NCBI GenBank assembly: GCA_012840135.1
Contig: DUMA01000023.1
Location: forward strand, 158,321-222,320
Origin: Thermoanaerobacterales bacterium
GTDB taxonomy: Bacteria; Bacillota; Thermosediminibacteria; Thermosediminibacterales; Tepidanaerobacteraceae
Length of the DNA stretch: 64,000 nucleotides
Reading direction: 5' to 3'
The notes beneath the pieces are model-generated. The model made no database searches and was not told the DNA's origin. It was given only the letters and a program-made list of their open reading frames with translations. Made by a program: the position numbers and the translations under genes. This document shows positions 34,708-44,488 of this stretch, one piece after another; position 1 is the first letter of the stretch; each line of letters opens with the position of its first letter.

Positions 34708-36623
34708 GTGTTGATTTCAGTAAAATTTTCGAGCCCATTAGCATTGGAGGAGTTACTCTAAAAAACAGGATAATGATGTCACCTATGGAGGTAGGCATGG
34801 GTGAGTCCGGGGGTTTTGTAAGCGAAAGATTAATAGAATATATGAAAGAAAGAGCCGCCAACGATGTAGCTATAATCATTACGGGCTCGATAGGCGTTTC
34901 GCCTGAAGGAAGGGGACTTGCAACTCAGCTGAGCTGCTATGATGACAAATTCATACCCGGACTAAAAAAACTTACAGACGCGGTGCACGAGGCCGGCGGG
35001 AAAATAGGGGCTCAGATTTACCATGCGGGCAGACAGGCCAGCGAACAGATTACAGGGCTTCAGCCCATTGCTCCTTCACCTATACCATGCCCTATAATGC
35101 AGGGAAATCCTCGGGAGATGACCGAGGAAGACATTCGAATAGTCCGTCAAAAATTTGTGGATGGTGCAAAAAGGCTTGAAAAAGCCGGATTTGACATCAT
35201 TGAGGTTCATCTTGCCCATGGCTATCTATTGCACGGCTTCCTGTCGCCCTTTTCCAACAAGAGGACAGACCAGTATGGAGGAAACCTGGAAAACAGATTG
35301 AGATTTCCCCGTCAGGTGGTAAAATCTATAATTGAATCTGTAAAAGTTCCGGTTACAATCCGCATAAGTGCAGAGGAGTTTATCGAAGATGGGCTACACA
35401 TTGATGAAGTCATAGAGATATGCAGGATACTTGAACAGGATGGTATAAAAGCCATAAGCGTTTCGGCAGGAAGCTATGGTAGTCTTCCGTGGGTAATTCA
35501 GCCCATGATGATCGAAAGAGGATTCCTGGTGCCTTACGCCGAGAAAATAAAAAATGCTGTAAAGATACCTGTTATAGTGGCGGGAAGAATCAATCAGCCA
35601 GAGATGGTAGCTGAAATTATAAATTCCGGAAAATCCGATATGGTTGCGCTGGGTCGACCCCTCATAACCGATCCTGAATTTGTGAGAAAGATAAAGGAAG
35701 GAAAACAGGACCGTATTGCAAAATGCATAGCATGTAACCAGAGGTGTATAGACAACGTCTTTATCGGCAAACACGCCTCATGCCTGATAAATCCCAGGGC
35801 GGGAAATGAAATAGATATCGTAATTCAAAAAGCGGCTGTTAAAAAGAAAGTTATGGTGATCGGAGCGGGACCTGCTGGGATGGCGGCAGCAAAGACATGT
35901 GCCGAAAGGGGACATGACGTTATCCTGGTGGAGGCCATGAGAGAATTGGGAGGTAAAATCTCTCTGGCGTCGGCTGCTCCCGGAAAAAGTGAATTTGCTC
36001 TTACGGGCGAATACTATACACGGGAAGTAAGGGCTTTGGATAACATAAATATTAAAACTGACGTAAAAGCAGATAGCGACTTAATAAAAAAAGAAGCGCC
36101 GGACACTCTCATAATCGCGGCCGGTTCACAACCCGTTATTCCACCGGTAGAAGGCATCGAAGGAGAGAACGTGTTTACGGCAGAAGAAATTATGCTTGAT
36201 AAGAGTTTTGTTCCCAATAAAGTGGTTGTCGTGGGGGGAGGATTGGTGGGATGTGATACTGCCCTGGAGCTTGCCTCAAGAGGATGCGAAGTAACCATTG
36301 TAGAAATGATGCCGGAGATTGCAAGGGATATCGGTCTCATTGTAAAAATGGTACTTTTAAAAGAACTTGAAGAAGCACAAGTAAAGGTTATAACAGGCAA
36401 AAGGCTGAAGAAAGTAACCCAGGAGGGTATTATTCTGGAAGAAGAGGGCAAGGAAAGCCAGCTTGCGGGTGATGCGGTGGTTTTAGCTGTTGGTTACAGG
36501 TCAAGAAACGTAGAATCCCTGAAAGGAATAGTCAAAGAGGAATACGTCATAGGTGATGCAAGAGAGGTGGCCAAAGCCAGTGATGCCATAGAAGAAGGAT
36601 TCCTTATTGGATTAAAGGTCTAA
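34704..36623 (+). CDS. Old Yellow Enzyme-type NADH:flavin oxidoreductase (2,4-dienoyl-CoA reductase-like)
   Basis: 639 residues. N-terminal FMN TIM barrel (IFEPISIGGVTLKNRI, VHLAHGYLLHGFLSP, ALGRPLITDPE), a cysteine cluster for a 4Fe-4S centre (CIACNQRC and a later Cys in ASCLINP), and a C-terminal FAD/NAD part with GAGPAGMAAA and a second dinucleotide loop VVVGGGLVGCDTALE. The layout matches FadH-like ene reductases, which reduce activated C=C bonds with NAD(P)H. Substrate unknown. AGGAGG precedes the ATG. Its former operon partner is truncated, so its expression may be altered. No gene follows within 100 bases. Confidence 0.87.
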   Translation: MSVDFSKIFEPISIGGVTLKNRIMMSPMEVGMGESGGFVSERLIEYMKERAANDVAIIITGSIGVSPEGRGLATQLSCYDDKFIPGLKKLTDAVHEAGGKIGAQIYHAGRQASEQITGLQPIAPSPIPCPIMQGNPREMTEEDIRIVRQKFVDGAKRLEKAGFDIIEVHLAHGYLLHGFLSPFSNKRTDQYGGNLENRLRFPRQVVKSIIESVKVPVTIRISAEEFIEDGLHIDEVIEICRILEQDGIKAISVSAGSYGSLPWVIQPMMIERGFLVPYAEKIKNAVKIPVIVAGRINQPEMVAEIINSGKSDMVALGRPLITDPEFVRKIKEGKQDRIAKCIACNQRCIDNVFIGKHASCLINPRAGNEIDIVIQKAAVKKKVMVIGAGPAGMAAAKTCAERGHDVILVEAMRELGGKISLASAAPGKSEFALTGEYYTREVRALDNINIKTDVKADSDLIKKEAPDTLIIAAGSQPVIPPVEGIEGENVFTAEEIMLDKSFVPNKVVVVGGGLVGCDTALELASRGCEVTIVEMMPEIARDIGLIVKMVLLKELEEAQVKVITGKRLKKVTQEGIILEEEGKESQLAGDAVVLAVGYRSRNVESLKGIVKEEYVIGDAREVAKASDAIEEGFLIGLKV

Positions 36624-36739
36624 TTAACTATTGTCCACCCAGATACATCCACGGTTACTTAACTTCTGGTTAAGAATAGGAAACTTCAAATGCTTTTTAA
36701 GTTTAAGTTTAAAGTAGAATAAATAAAAATAATGATAAA

Positions 36740-38640
36740 ACCCACATTTCGCACCCTTCCATGTAATGGATCAATAATTTTTACGAAGTGAAATATAAGT
36801 ATCTATTCAATAAGATAATGCGGATATTCCCTAATCGAAGTATAAATATCCGGCGTTAAACCGATTAGGGAAAGTATCCTTTCTAAAGGCTCCTCATTAG
36901 GAATCTCGGGAAGAGCCCGGCATTCCTTGTCACCTTCAACATAGCCTATGGTCTGTATAGGCTTTAATAACTCAAGAATCCTATTGCCGGTTGGTTTTTC
37001 AGTCTTAACTTTGCCTGCTACGAAGATATATTCTCCCTGTTCTTCCAGAGCTTTTCTCATACGCCTTTGGAGTATCTGGTAGATGAAAAGAGCAAGAAAG
37101 AGGACATAACACAAAGCTTCTATTCGGCTTTCCTTCTTTAAATATATGGCATCAAGAAAGATGGGGCTCTTTAAAAATCTAAAGGATATCTCTACAGTCG
37201 TTTGATTTTTATACTCTTTTAGAATATCCTGTGGAGATTTATCTAGCTTGTTTGTAATAAGGACAAAACAGCTGGCCTGCTCTAAAGCTTTTTGCTTGGC
37301 ATCGTTGTCGAGTTCACCTAAAGTGCATTTTATCTGGTATACTGTCTTGGTTTGAGGTATATAATCCTTTGGAGGCCTGCCTTTACCTTCTCTTTTAACG
37401 GGTATTGTTCTTTCAAGTATCTGAAAGTTTAATGGGTAAAAGCTGTTATCATGATCTTTTTTGAAAAGCTCGATTTGCTTTTGAGCATCGGCTTTGCAGA
37501 AAAACTCTCTTGAGCTTAATTCTTGAGTTTCTTTTTTAAGTGTTTTGCATAGTTCATCTAGTTTTTTATCTATGCTTCTGGTCTTTCTTTTATCAAGTTT
37601 TGAGGAGTGAACTACTACAAACTTGTATTTAATGTCATCAATGGTCCTTATAAATTCCTGAACTTTATACTCAGCAGCATTTTTTTGATTGGAGATTTTG
37701 CCTATAAAAGTCCAATCATCCTTTTTCCATGCAAGGTCAATGAGGTTTTTCTCCAGTTCAAAGGTGGCGGGAAATCTTGAAATAAAATACAGTTTTTTAT
37801 GCATATTTTTTAGGTTATCTTTTGTTATTAGAGCCGAATCTGCTACATAGATGAGAGATGTTAAGTCAATTTTATCAAGGTCTTTTGCCAGGACATCGAT
37901 AAATTCATTGTTCCAGGTTTTATCATCTTTATTTCCATCTAGAGGCTGCCCTAATACCGGTATACCATCTTGATTTACACACAGACCTATTTTTAGCTGT
38001 TTTAGATCCGGGCGGTGATCTTTGCTGTGGCCACATACCAGCTTTATGAATGAATTTAGGTCATCTTCTTCTTGATTTTCATATTCACCGTAAACACTTA
38101 CAGATGTGGTATCCGAGTGAAGATGGGTAATGGTTATATTCTCGCTGCTTAATGCTTCCAGGATAATGGATGATATTATTTTCTTGGGGTTTTTCTCTGC
38201 AAGTTTATCTAATGCTCTTGCAAGGCAGTCATCGTTTAAATCTTGCAAAAGGACTCCTTTACCAAAGAGGTTGGCAAGATCCTGGTAAAGGTAAAATCTG
38301 CTGACTAAATAAAGGGGTGATCTTGTTGCAAGGATGTTTATGACCAGAGCTTTTATTCTTATCCCCGGGGATAATTTGCACTGGGAAGCATCCCAGGGTA
38401 AGAGTTTATCCAGGTTTTTGCCGATATTTAGTTGTTCCCATATGGCGGAGATAACTGGTGCTGGGCCTGCGTTGAATATTTTCATTTTGTTTATCATAAC
38501 ATCACCAGTTATGATAATACAACAATTCTGAAAAAAGTACAAGTCCATATTTTACCAATTTGGATGTTTTATGAAAAAAATTTTTTGAGATGTTTTTTAA
38601 AAAATGTTTATTTATATTTAGAAGGGGTGCGGAATATGTG
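36740..38640. mobile_element. complete IS1634-family insertion sequence
   Basis: 1901 bases. Left end CCCACATTTCGCACCCTTC, right end (as complement) CACATATTCCGCACCCCTTC: imperfect inverted repeats. A 6-base direct repeat ATAAAA flanks it (36734-36739 and 38641-38646), consistent with a target duplication. It contains one intact transposase gene. Confidence 0.8.
36803..38497 (-). CDS. IS1634-family transposase (DDE)
   Basis: 564 residues. N-terminal DUF4277-like part (MKIFNAGPAPVISAIWEQL), then a DDE-type catalytic domain with HLHSDTTSVSVYGEY, IYVADSALITKDNL (Asp) and NQTTVEISFRFLKSPIFLDA (Glu). Intact, no frameshift. Cuts and joins DNA at the element ends. ATG 38497 follows GGTGATG; a longer frame to 38548 lacks a site. 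Confidence 0.9.
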   Translation of the reverse strand: MINKMKIFNAGPAPVISAIWEQLNIGKNLDKLLPWDASQCKLSPGIRIKALVINILATRSPLYLVSRFYLYQDLANLFGKGVLLQDLNDDCLARALDKLAEKNPKKIISSIILEALSSENITITHLHSDTTSVSVYGEYENQEEDDLNSFIKLVCGHSKDHRPDLKQLKIGLCVNQDGIPVLGQPLDGNKDDKTWNNEFIDVLAKDLDKIDLTSLIYVADSALITKDNLKNMHKKLYFISRFPATFELEKNLIDLAWKKDDWTFIGKISNQKNAAEYKVQEFIRTIDDIKYKFVVVHSSKLDKRKTRSIDKKLDELCKTLKKETQELSSREFFCKADAQKQIELFKKDHDNSFYPLNFQILERTIPVKREGKGRPPKDYIPQTKTVYQIKCTLGELDNDAKQKALEQASCFVLITNKLDKSPQDILKEYKNQTTVEISFRFLKSPIFLDAIYLKKESRIEALCYVLFLALFIYQILQRRMRKALEEQGEYIFVAGKVKTEKPTGNRILELLKPIQTIGYVEGDKECRALPEIPNEEPLERILSLIGLTPDIYTSIREYPHYLIE

Positions 38641-38726
38641 ATAAAATATTTTAAGCTGCGATAAAACCACTGGTAGAAAAAAAGAATACGGAAGCTACAA
38701 TATCACTTAATATGTGATAAAATATT
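38633..38726. repeat. 18-base direct repeat at the IS right border
   Basis: AATATGTGATAAAATATT occurs at 38633-38650, spanning the IS right end and flank, and again at 38709-38726. The remaining 38651-38840 is AT-rich non-coding DNA with an AATATCAC / GTGATATT inverted repeat (38698 and 38734). It may mark an older insertion event at the same place. Confidence 0.6.
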
Positions 38727-38841
38727 ACAATAAATGTGATATTCGCAATTACCAATAAAGTACAAGGGGGCCTGGGTATGATATAGAATTTTCGACTGTG
38801 AAGACAACCTGTTCATGCCAATCATTAAAGCAAATAACATA

Positions 38842-38884
38842 AGCGGTTCCTTTGTAAACAATGATTTGTTGCAAAGGAACCGCT
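38842..38884 (-). terminator. terminator of the 18-gene sugar operon
   Basis: 13-bp perfect stem AGCGGTTCCTTTG / CAAAGGAACCGCT with a 17-base loop, 13 bases after the last deoC stop. On the minus strand followed by TATGTTATTTG, a weak T-tract, but the stem is strong. Confidence 0.75.
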
Positions 38885-38896
38885 GAATTAAATTTG

Positions 38897-39589
38897 TCAG
38901 TTAAACCTTTCCATATATTCTTCCATGATTTTAGTTCCCGAACTTGTACCAAGCCTTGTGGCTCCCGCTTCTATCATCTGCAGAGCATCGTCCAGAGTCC
39001 TGATTCCGCCAGCAGCTTTAACCTGAACTCCGCTATCTCCCAAAGCTTCCTTTATTAGCCTCACGTGTTCCACTTTAGCTCCGCCACCCTGAATCTGGCC
39101 TGTCGATGTCTTTATAAAGTCCGGTTTAACTTCAGATGCAATTTTACACATTGCTATGATTTCATCATCTGTCAAATAATAAGTTTCAAGTATAACTTTG
39201 CATAATACGTTGTTTTGCCTGCATACTTTCAGTATTTCTTCCATCTCTTTTTTCATATAGTCATAATTTTTTGCCCGAAGTTCGGAAATGTTTATCACAT
39301 AATCTATTTCAGTGGCACCTATTTCTATCGTATGTTTTGTTTCAAAAAGTTTTTCTTCCAGAGTATTGGTACCCAGGGGATAACTTATGCCGGTGACGAT
39401 TCCCACTCCCGTCCCCGCCAGAAATTTTTTGCAGTACTTTATCGATGAGTGGTTTACAGCCACCGATTTAAAACCATACTCTATGCTTTCCCTGCACAGT
39501 TTTTCCAGATCTTCTTTCTGGACATCGACTTTCAGATTGGTATTATCTATCATTCCCGCCAGGTCTTTCAATGTAACATTACATTCCAT
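38897..39589 (-). CDS. deoxyribose-phosphate aldolase family protein (divergent copy)
   Basis: 230 residues. DeoC-type class I aldolase with the Schiff-base lysine in FIKTSTGQI and the second lysine in VKAAGGIR. The normal Phe after STG is Gln here and the N-terminal part is divergent (LAGMIDNTNLKVDVQ instead of the DHTLLKP motif), so the substrate may differ from 2-deoxyribose 5-phosphate. ATG 39589 follows AAGGAG. Last gene of the operon; another deoC lies two genes upstream. Confidence 0.82.
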   Translation of the reverse strand: MECNVTLKDLAGMIDNTNLKVDVQKEDLEKLCRESIEYGFKSVAVNHSSIKYCKKFLAGTGVGIVTGISYPLGTNTLEEKLFETKHTIEIGATEIDYVINISELRAKNYDYMKKEMEEILKVCRQNNVLCKVILETYYLTDDEIIAMCKIASEVKPDFIKTSTGQIQGGGAKVEHVRLIKEALGDSGVQVKAAGGIRTLDDALQMIEAGATRLGTSSGTKIMEEYMERFN

Positions 39590-39606
39590 TTTATTTTCTC
39601 CTTTTT

Positions 39607-40002
39607 TTAATAAGCGCAGCCGCAAACCAGCATGACATTCGAATACGGAGTGAATTCCCCGGTCCTTATGATGGCTTTCGACTTTTTACTTTTCTCCTTA
39701 AACTCAATGTGGGGAACATACTCAATTTCTTTGTCCCCAAGTAATTTTAATATCTGTTCGTGCATCGCCGGGCTTACTTTCTTGCTTTCCTCGGCCATAA
39801 TTACTTTTTCAACTACAATTTCTTTCAGCACAGCCTTTAATACCTGGATTTGCCCCGGAGTTCCCGGTTCGAAGGCCAGGTCCACTCTCTGGTTCTCATC
39901 TGGAATGGGCAAACCGGCGTCACATATGACTATCGTGTCCATGTGACCGAGGCTAGCGATGACCTCATTCAGTCTTTTGTTTAATATACCGCCTTTTTTC
40001 AT
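39607..40002 (-). CDS. rbsD: D-ribose pyranase family protein
   Basis: 131 residues. RbsD motifs are LGHMDTIVICDAGLPIP (catalytic His and Asp) and IRTGEFTPYSNVMLVCG. Converts pyranose to furanose forms so that the kinase can act. AGGAG lies four bases from an ATG at 40008 and ten from ATG 40002; the family starts as MKKGGILN, favouring 40002. The closer match to E. coli RbsD of the two copies in this operon. Confidence 0.85.
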   Translation of the reverse strand: MKKGGILNKRLNEVIASLGHMDTIVICDAGLPIPDENQRVDLAFEPGTPGQIQVLKAVLKEIVVEKVIMAEESKKVSPAMHEQILKLLGDKEIEYVPHIEFKEKSKKSKAIIRTGEFTPYSNVMLVCGCAY

Positions 40003-40045
40003 CCACATAACGCTCCTTTACATTGAATTAAAAATGATAACTTAT

Positions 40046-40705
40046 TTAGTCTTCCATTTCAGAAACAATTTTTATTGAAGAACTGGTGCCCAGCCGTGAT
40101 GCTCCCGCCTCGATCATGGCTTTTGCGGTCACCATATCTCTGATTCCTCCGGCGGCTTTTACCCCGGCTTTGTCCTTCACCGCTTCCTTCATCAATTTTA
40201 CATCCTCCACAGTTGCACCGGATTTATTAAAGCCGGTGGACGTTTTGACAAAATCGGCTCCTGCCTTGACGCATATTTCGCATGCTTTTTTAATCTCATC
40301 TTTTTCCAGCAAACAATTTTCCAGAATCACCTTGACAACGGCTTTCCCGGCAACGGCCTCTACGACGGCCCTGATATCCCTCTCCACCAGGTCGTAATCT
40401 TTTTCCTTCATGGCACCGATATTCATCACCATATCCACTTCACTGGCGCCGTTTTCAACGGCGTTTGCGGCCTCAAAGGCTTTGACTTCCGGAGTTGTGG
40501 CTCCCAAAGGAAATCCCACCACCGTACATACTTTTACATCGGTGTCTCTCAACAATTCTGAAGCCAGTTTTACCCGACACGGATTTATGCATACCGAAGC
40601 AAAACCGTATTCCTTCGCTTCTTTGCACAGGGCCTCGATTTGCTCCGATGTGGCTTCGGGCTTTAACAGCGTATGATCTATGAATTTTGCAAGTTTTGTG
40701 TTCAT
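40046..40705 (-). CDS. deoC: deoxyribose-phosphate aldolase
   Basis: 219 residues with the full DeoC set: [29 protein letters not shown], the Schiff-base lysine in FVKTSTGF and VKAAGGIRD. Splits 2-deoxyribose 5-phosphate into glyceraldehyde 3-phosphate and acetaldehyde. Its ATG overlaps the rbsK stop by four bases, tying it to the kinase. Confidence 0.93.
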   Translation of the reverse strand: MNTKLAKFIDHTLLKPEATSEQIEALCKEAKEYGFASVCINPCRVKLASELLRDTDVKVCTVVGFPLGATTPEVKAFEAANAVENGASEVDMVMNIGAMKEKDYDLVERDIRAVVEAVAGKAVVKVILENCLLEKDEIKKACEICVKAGADFVKTSTGFNKSGATVEDVKLMKEAVKDKAGVKAAGGIRDMVTAKAMIEAGASRLGTSSSIKIVSEMED

Positions 40706-41652
40706 TTTTTATCACCCTCCTTAAGATGCCTTTTCAAAAATTCTTCGACTTCTTCCCTCCAGGGCATGGCCGGTGCGGTTCCTATTCTGGTGACCGAAAT
40801 CCCGGCCACGGCATTCCCGAAAATAGCTGCCTCTTTTATGCTCTTTCCTTCCGCCAGAGCAGTGGCAAACCCGCCGTTGAAGGCGTCTCCGGCACCGGTG
40901 GTGTCGATTACGTTGTCCAGCTTAAAAGCTGGAACATGGCCCTCGAATTCCGGGGATTTTACATATACCCCGCTGGCCCCAAGAGTTATGACGACGGATT
41001 TTACCCCTTTTTCAATAAAGTATTCGGCAGCTTTTTTAGCCCCTTCTATATCTTTAATCTGGATGCCCGATAAGATTGAAGCCTCGGTTTCATTGGGCGT
41101 CAGTATATCGACTTTGCCGTATATCTCATCGGGGATCGGTTGAACGGGTGCGGTATTTAAAACAACCATGACGCCGTATTCACTGGCTATATCTATAGCC
41201 TTATATACAGCGCCTAAATTTGTTTCCAGTTGTGTGAGCAACAGTTTTGAATTCTTTATCTCTTCCCTTACTGACTCCACTTCATCGTCGGTAATGTAAT
41301 TGCACGCTCCTATGGAAACCACTATTTCATTTTCTCCAGTGCCGTTTTCGACCATGATAAGGGCTGCACCGGTTTCGTGTTCATCGTCAAAAAAAATATA
41401 ATCCGTCTTCATCCCTACGCTTTTGAAGCTATTCAGGGCAATTTGAGCAAAATCATCCCTGCCAAGTTTGGTGACCATTGTCACATCGGCTCCCGCCTTA
41501 TGAGCGGCAACCCCCTGATTTGAGCCTTTTCCTCCGGGACCCAATTTAAAAGGCCCGCCGAACACGGTCTCGCCCCTGGCCGGCAAATGAGGAGTCCTGC
41601 TCATCAAATCCACTACAAAGCTGCCAAGCACAGTTATTTTTGGCTTTTGCAT
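40702..41652 (-). CDS. rbsK: ribokinase (PfkB family)
   Basis: 316 residues. N-terminal [18 protein letters not shown] and the C-terminal anion hole with catalytic Asp in [17 protein letters not shown]. Phosphorylates ribose, deoxyribose or a similar sugar at C5. The overlap with deoC suggests deoxyribose or a related sugar. Start [13 protein letters not shown] with GGAGG upstream. Confidence 0.88.
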   Translation of the reverse strand: MQKPKITVLGSFVVDLMSRTPHLPARGETVFGGPFKLGPGGKGSNQGVAAHKAGADVTMVTKLGRDDFAQIALNSFKSVGMKTDYIFFDDEHETGAALIMVENGTGENEIVVSIGACNYITDDEVESVREEIKNSKLLLTQLETNLGAVYKAIDIASEYGVMVVLNTAPVQPIPDEIYGKVDILTPNETEASILSGIQIKDIEGAKKAAEYFIEKGVKSVVITLGASGVYVKSPEFEGHVPAFKLDNVIDTTGAGDAFNGGFATALAEGKSIKEAAIFGNAVAGISVTRIGTAPAMPWREEVEEFLKRHLKEGDKK

Positions 41653-41718
41653 ATATATTCCTCCGATTCTGAACGTATAAAAATAGCATTAGATGAAAGA
41701 ATCAAAATACAAACAGGT

Positions 41719-42120
41719 TCAATAGACACAGCCCGCCACCAGCACCATGTTGCCGTAATGTGTCCCGAAATCACCGGTGCGCACTACCGCTTTTGACTGC
41801 TTTATCAATTCTTTCAATTGCACGTGCGGCACAAATTCAATGGGGAAACCTTCCGGGAATCTTTTTCTAACCTCTTCTAAAAATTCGGGAGCGTGTTCAT
41901 GGATTTCTTCCGCCAGAATAATCTTTTCCACTGCCAGCTCATCCAGCACGCCATCCAGGACCTGAAGCATCGTGGGAATGTTGGGCAGGAAGGCCAGGTC
42001 AACCCTTTCCACTCCCAGCGGGACGCAATATCCAGAATCTACCATAGCAAGAAAATCCTGATGTCCTATCGATGTCAAAACATGTTTCAATTGTGGATGG
42101 AGAATTCCTTTCTTGATCAT
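41719..42120 (-). CDS. RbsD/FucU family mutarotase (second copy)
   Basis: 133 residues. Same fold as the RbsD copy (GILHPQLKHVLTSIGHQDFL, VVRTGDFGTHYGNMVLVAG), but the CDAGLPIP stretch is VDSGYCVPLG, closer to FucU-like proteins. Its sugar may therefore differ from that of the other copy. Two mutarotases in one operon fit a pathway with more than one reducing sugar. The 100 bases before it hold no clear site. Confidence 0.8.
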   Translation of the reverse strand: MIKKGILHPQLKHVLTSIGHQDFLAMVDSGYCVPLGVERVDLAFLPNIPTMLQVLDGVLDELAVEKIILAEEIHEHAPEFLEEVRKRFPEGFPIEFVPHVQLKELIKQSKAVVRTGDFGTHYGNMVLVAGCVY

Positions 42121-42220
42121 TGTAGATCCCTCCTTTTTTAAATGATTATCAACTGTCCGGCAGAAAAGGGCTTAAAATCACAACTACCAGAATCAATTTT
42201 TTACGGCTGGATTCGATGTA

Positions 42221-42775
42221 CTATTCTAAATTGGCATGGTTTTTGAACATTCCGTCAGATGAAATGCCGGTCTTATCCATCAGTCTCATTACGGTAATGT
42301 CGCACACCAGTAAAAGGGATTGTTCGAACAAATTGCCCATGGGCTGGATTGAATCATAAACGGTATGGATTTTAGATGTGGGTGCGGGAATTTCGATGAT
42401 ATGATCGGCCAGCCGGCCCAGGCTGCAATCATGCGATATTGTCACAAGCCCGATCCTGCAGCCTATTCTTTTTGCTTTTTTGGCCTTGGCAATCAGCGAT
42501 GCCGTTTCTCCCGAACCCGAACCGATTATCAAAAGGTCTCCGGCCGCGGCGCTGGGAGTTACCGACTCGCCCAGAAAAAAGGCCCTGAGGCCCAGATGCA
42601 TGAGCCTCATGGCAAAACACCTCATAATAAATCCGGACCTTCCCGCACCGTTTACAAAAATGCGGTTTGCCGAAAGTATCATTTCCGTCATCTTTTCCAC
42701 TTTATCTTCAGGCACAGCATCAAGAGTCCTGGAGAGTTCTTCAATTACTTTTTCTTTATATTCAACAAATCTCAT
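42221..42775 (-). CDS. hxlB: 6-phospho-3-hexuloisomerase (SIS domain)
   Basis: 184 residues, a single SIS domain with GAGRSGFIMRCFAMRLMHLG and IGSGSGETASL, the PHI signature. Isomerises hexulose 6-phosphate (arabino-3-hexulose 6-phosphate) to fructose 6-phosphate, the second step of the ribulose monophosphate route. Fifteen bases after the synthase gene. Confidence 0.9.
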   Translation of the reverse strand: MRFVEYKEKVIEELSRTLDAVPEDKVEKMTEMILSANRIFVNGAGRSGFIMRCFAMRLMHLGLRAFFLGESVTPSAAAGDLLIIGSGSGETASLIAKAKKAKRIGCRIGLVTISHDCSLGRLADHIIEIPAPTSKIHTVYDSIQPMGNLFEQSLLLVCDITVMRLMDKTGISSDGMFKNHANLE

Positions 42776-42790
42776 CTTCCATACCCCGGC

Positions 42791-43420
42791 TTAAATTTTT
42801 TTCATTTTTTCTTTCATGGCCCTTGCTACCTGGCGGGGATTATCCACCTTTGTCAGCCCTCCGCCTACCACTATGATATCCGGCTTTTCCGCTATTACTT
42901 CGTCAATATTCTCTAGTTTTATGCCACCGGCCACCGCAATTCTGGCATCAGGCAAGATCTGTTTTACAGCGCGCAGTTCGGAAAGGGGAGCATCATATTC
43001 CTGATTATCTACGGCAGTATGGACGCAAATATAATCGACTCCCATTTCCTGCAGCATCAATACTTTTTCTTTTATTTCACGGACTTCCATCATATCCGCC
43101 ATAACTTCCTTGCCAAACTCTCCTGCGCATTTGACGGCATTGTGTAACGTATTGAGCGATGATACAGCCAGCACGGTAACTATATCTGCTCCGGCTTCAA
43201 AAGCCATTCGGGCCTCATCATATCCTCCATCCATGATTTTCATATCCGCAAGGATACTCTTTTGTGGAAATCTTTCCTTAAAAACCCTGACTACATCGAT
43301 GCCGTTTCGCAATATAAAAGGGGTCCCCATTTCTATGATATCTATATAGGGCTCAAGATCTGCCGCCAGACCGACAGCCCGGTCAATACCGATAAAATCG
43401 CACGATAACTGAAGTCTCAT
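42791..43420 (-). CDS. hxlA: 3-hexulose-6-phosphate synthase family protein
   Basis: 209 residues, orotidine-monophosphate-decarboxylase-like barrel. ADMKIMDGGYDEARMAFEAGAD and the C-terminal VAVAGGIKLENIDE fit HPS, which joins formaldehyde to ribulose 5-phosphate or runs in reverse. The related 3-keto-L-gulonate-6-phosphate decarboxylases normally have DAK-IADAG there; this protein's MDGG is closer to the HPS form MDAG. Pairing with PHI supports the HPS reading. Confidence 0.85.
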   Translation of the reverse strand: MRLQLSCDFIGIDRAVGLAADLEPYIDIIEMGTPFILRNGIDVVRVFKERFPQKSILADMKIMDGGYDEARMAFEAGADIVTVLAVSSLNTLHNAVKCAGEFGKEVMADMMEVREIKEKVLMLQEMGVDYICVHTAVDNQEYDAPLSELRAVKQILPDARIAVAGGIKLENIDEVIAEKPDIIVVGGGLTKVDNPRQVARAMKEKMKKI

Positions 43421-43437
43421 AAAAAATCATCCCTTTT

Positions 43438-44460
43438 TCAATCAACCATCACAGCCTTGATTACGGAACTTTTATCCTCAGCCACCATTTTTATGGCGGC
43501 GGCTATGTCGTCAATCCCGAATCTATGGGTAATTAAAGCACCGGCATCTATGGCTCCGGATTTGATGAGTTCCACGCAGCGCGGGAACCACAGGGCCGGT
43601 GCCGCATAGGAGGCCCTGAGCTGCAGTTTCCTGAAATGGAAGTAGTTGGCATCAAATGTTATGTTGGCTCCCTCACCGTATTCAATCCCAAGAAACCCGA
43701 TTACTCCGCCTATGTTTGCTACCTTTATGGCATCCTGAATGGTCCTGGGCGGTGCGGTAACCATGATTTTATCCACCCCGCCTCTCGGAAATTTATACTC
43801 AGTAAGTTCCATCTTGTCGGTAAAGATTATATCATCCGCTCCGAATTTTCTGGCCATTTCTATCCTTGCTTTTGACGCGGAGCGGGCTGCCCCGAATACA
43901 CGCCTTGCCCCCATTAGTCTTGCCATCCTGAGGGCCATGAGGCCTATGGGGCCAAGCCCTATCACCAGAACATCATCGTTCAATTCGGGTTTTGTGGTGT
44001 ACGCAAGGTCCAGTGCCACACCCATGGGTTCCACCAGAGAGGCGGTCTCAAAGGACATACCGTCAAAGGGCACCACATTCTGCCTGTATGCTATGAGATA
44101 TTCTGCAAATCCCATGGTCAGGCCCTCATCCACCCTGGTGAATACATTGGGAGCCTTATTGCAAAGATCCGCCCTGCCATTCCTGCAAAGCTCGCACTCC
44201 CCGCAGTAGGAACCGCTTTCTATGAGGACGGGATCGCCTTCCTTTATTCCCTTAACATTGGCTCCCACCTTTTCGGCAATGCCCGCAATTTCATGTCCGA
44301 AGGGCTGAAACTCCTTAGCTTCGGTGCGGGCCGTATGAAGGTCCGTGCCACATACCCCGCAGGCTTTTATTTTCACCAGGACCTCATCCGGAGTTATATC
44401 TCTCAAAGGCACATTCCGCACTTCAAATTGAAAGGGTGATTTTACAAAAGCCGCTTTCAT
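43438..44460 (-). CDS. zinc-dependent alcohol (polyol/sugar) dehydrogenase
   Basis: 340 residues, MDR family. Catalytic-zinc residues in CGVCGTDLHTA and FGHEIAG, structural zinc in CGECELCRNGRADLC, and an NAD loop VIGLGPIGLMALRMARLMG. Members of this branch oxidise polyols or sugar alcohols such as sorbitol, threonine-like or phosphorylated substrates. The substrate here is unknown. Confidence 0.87.
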   Translation of the reverse strand: MKAAFVKSPFQFEVRNVPLRDITPDEVLVKIKACGVCGTDLHTARTEAKEFQPFGHEIAGIAEKVGANVKGIKEGDPVLIESGSYCGECELCRNGRADLCNKAPNVFTRVDEGLTMGFAEYLIAYRQNVVPFDGMSFETASLVEPMGVALDLAYTTKPELNDDVLVIGLGPIGLMALRMARLMGARRVFGAARSASKARIEMARKFGADDIIFTDKMELTEYKFPRGGVDKIMVTAPPRTIQDAIKVANIGGVIGFLGIEYGEGANITFDANYFHFRKLQLRASYAAPALWFPRCVELIKSGAIDAGALITHRFGIDDIAAAIKMVAEDKSSVIKAVMVD

Positions 44461-44488
44461 CCTGCTACCTCCCCGGATAAGATATTTT

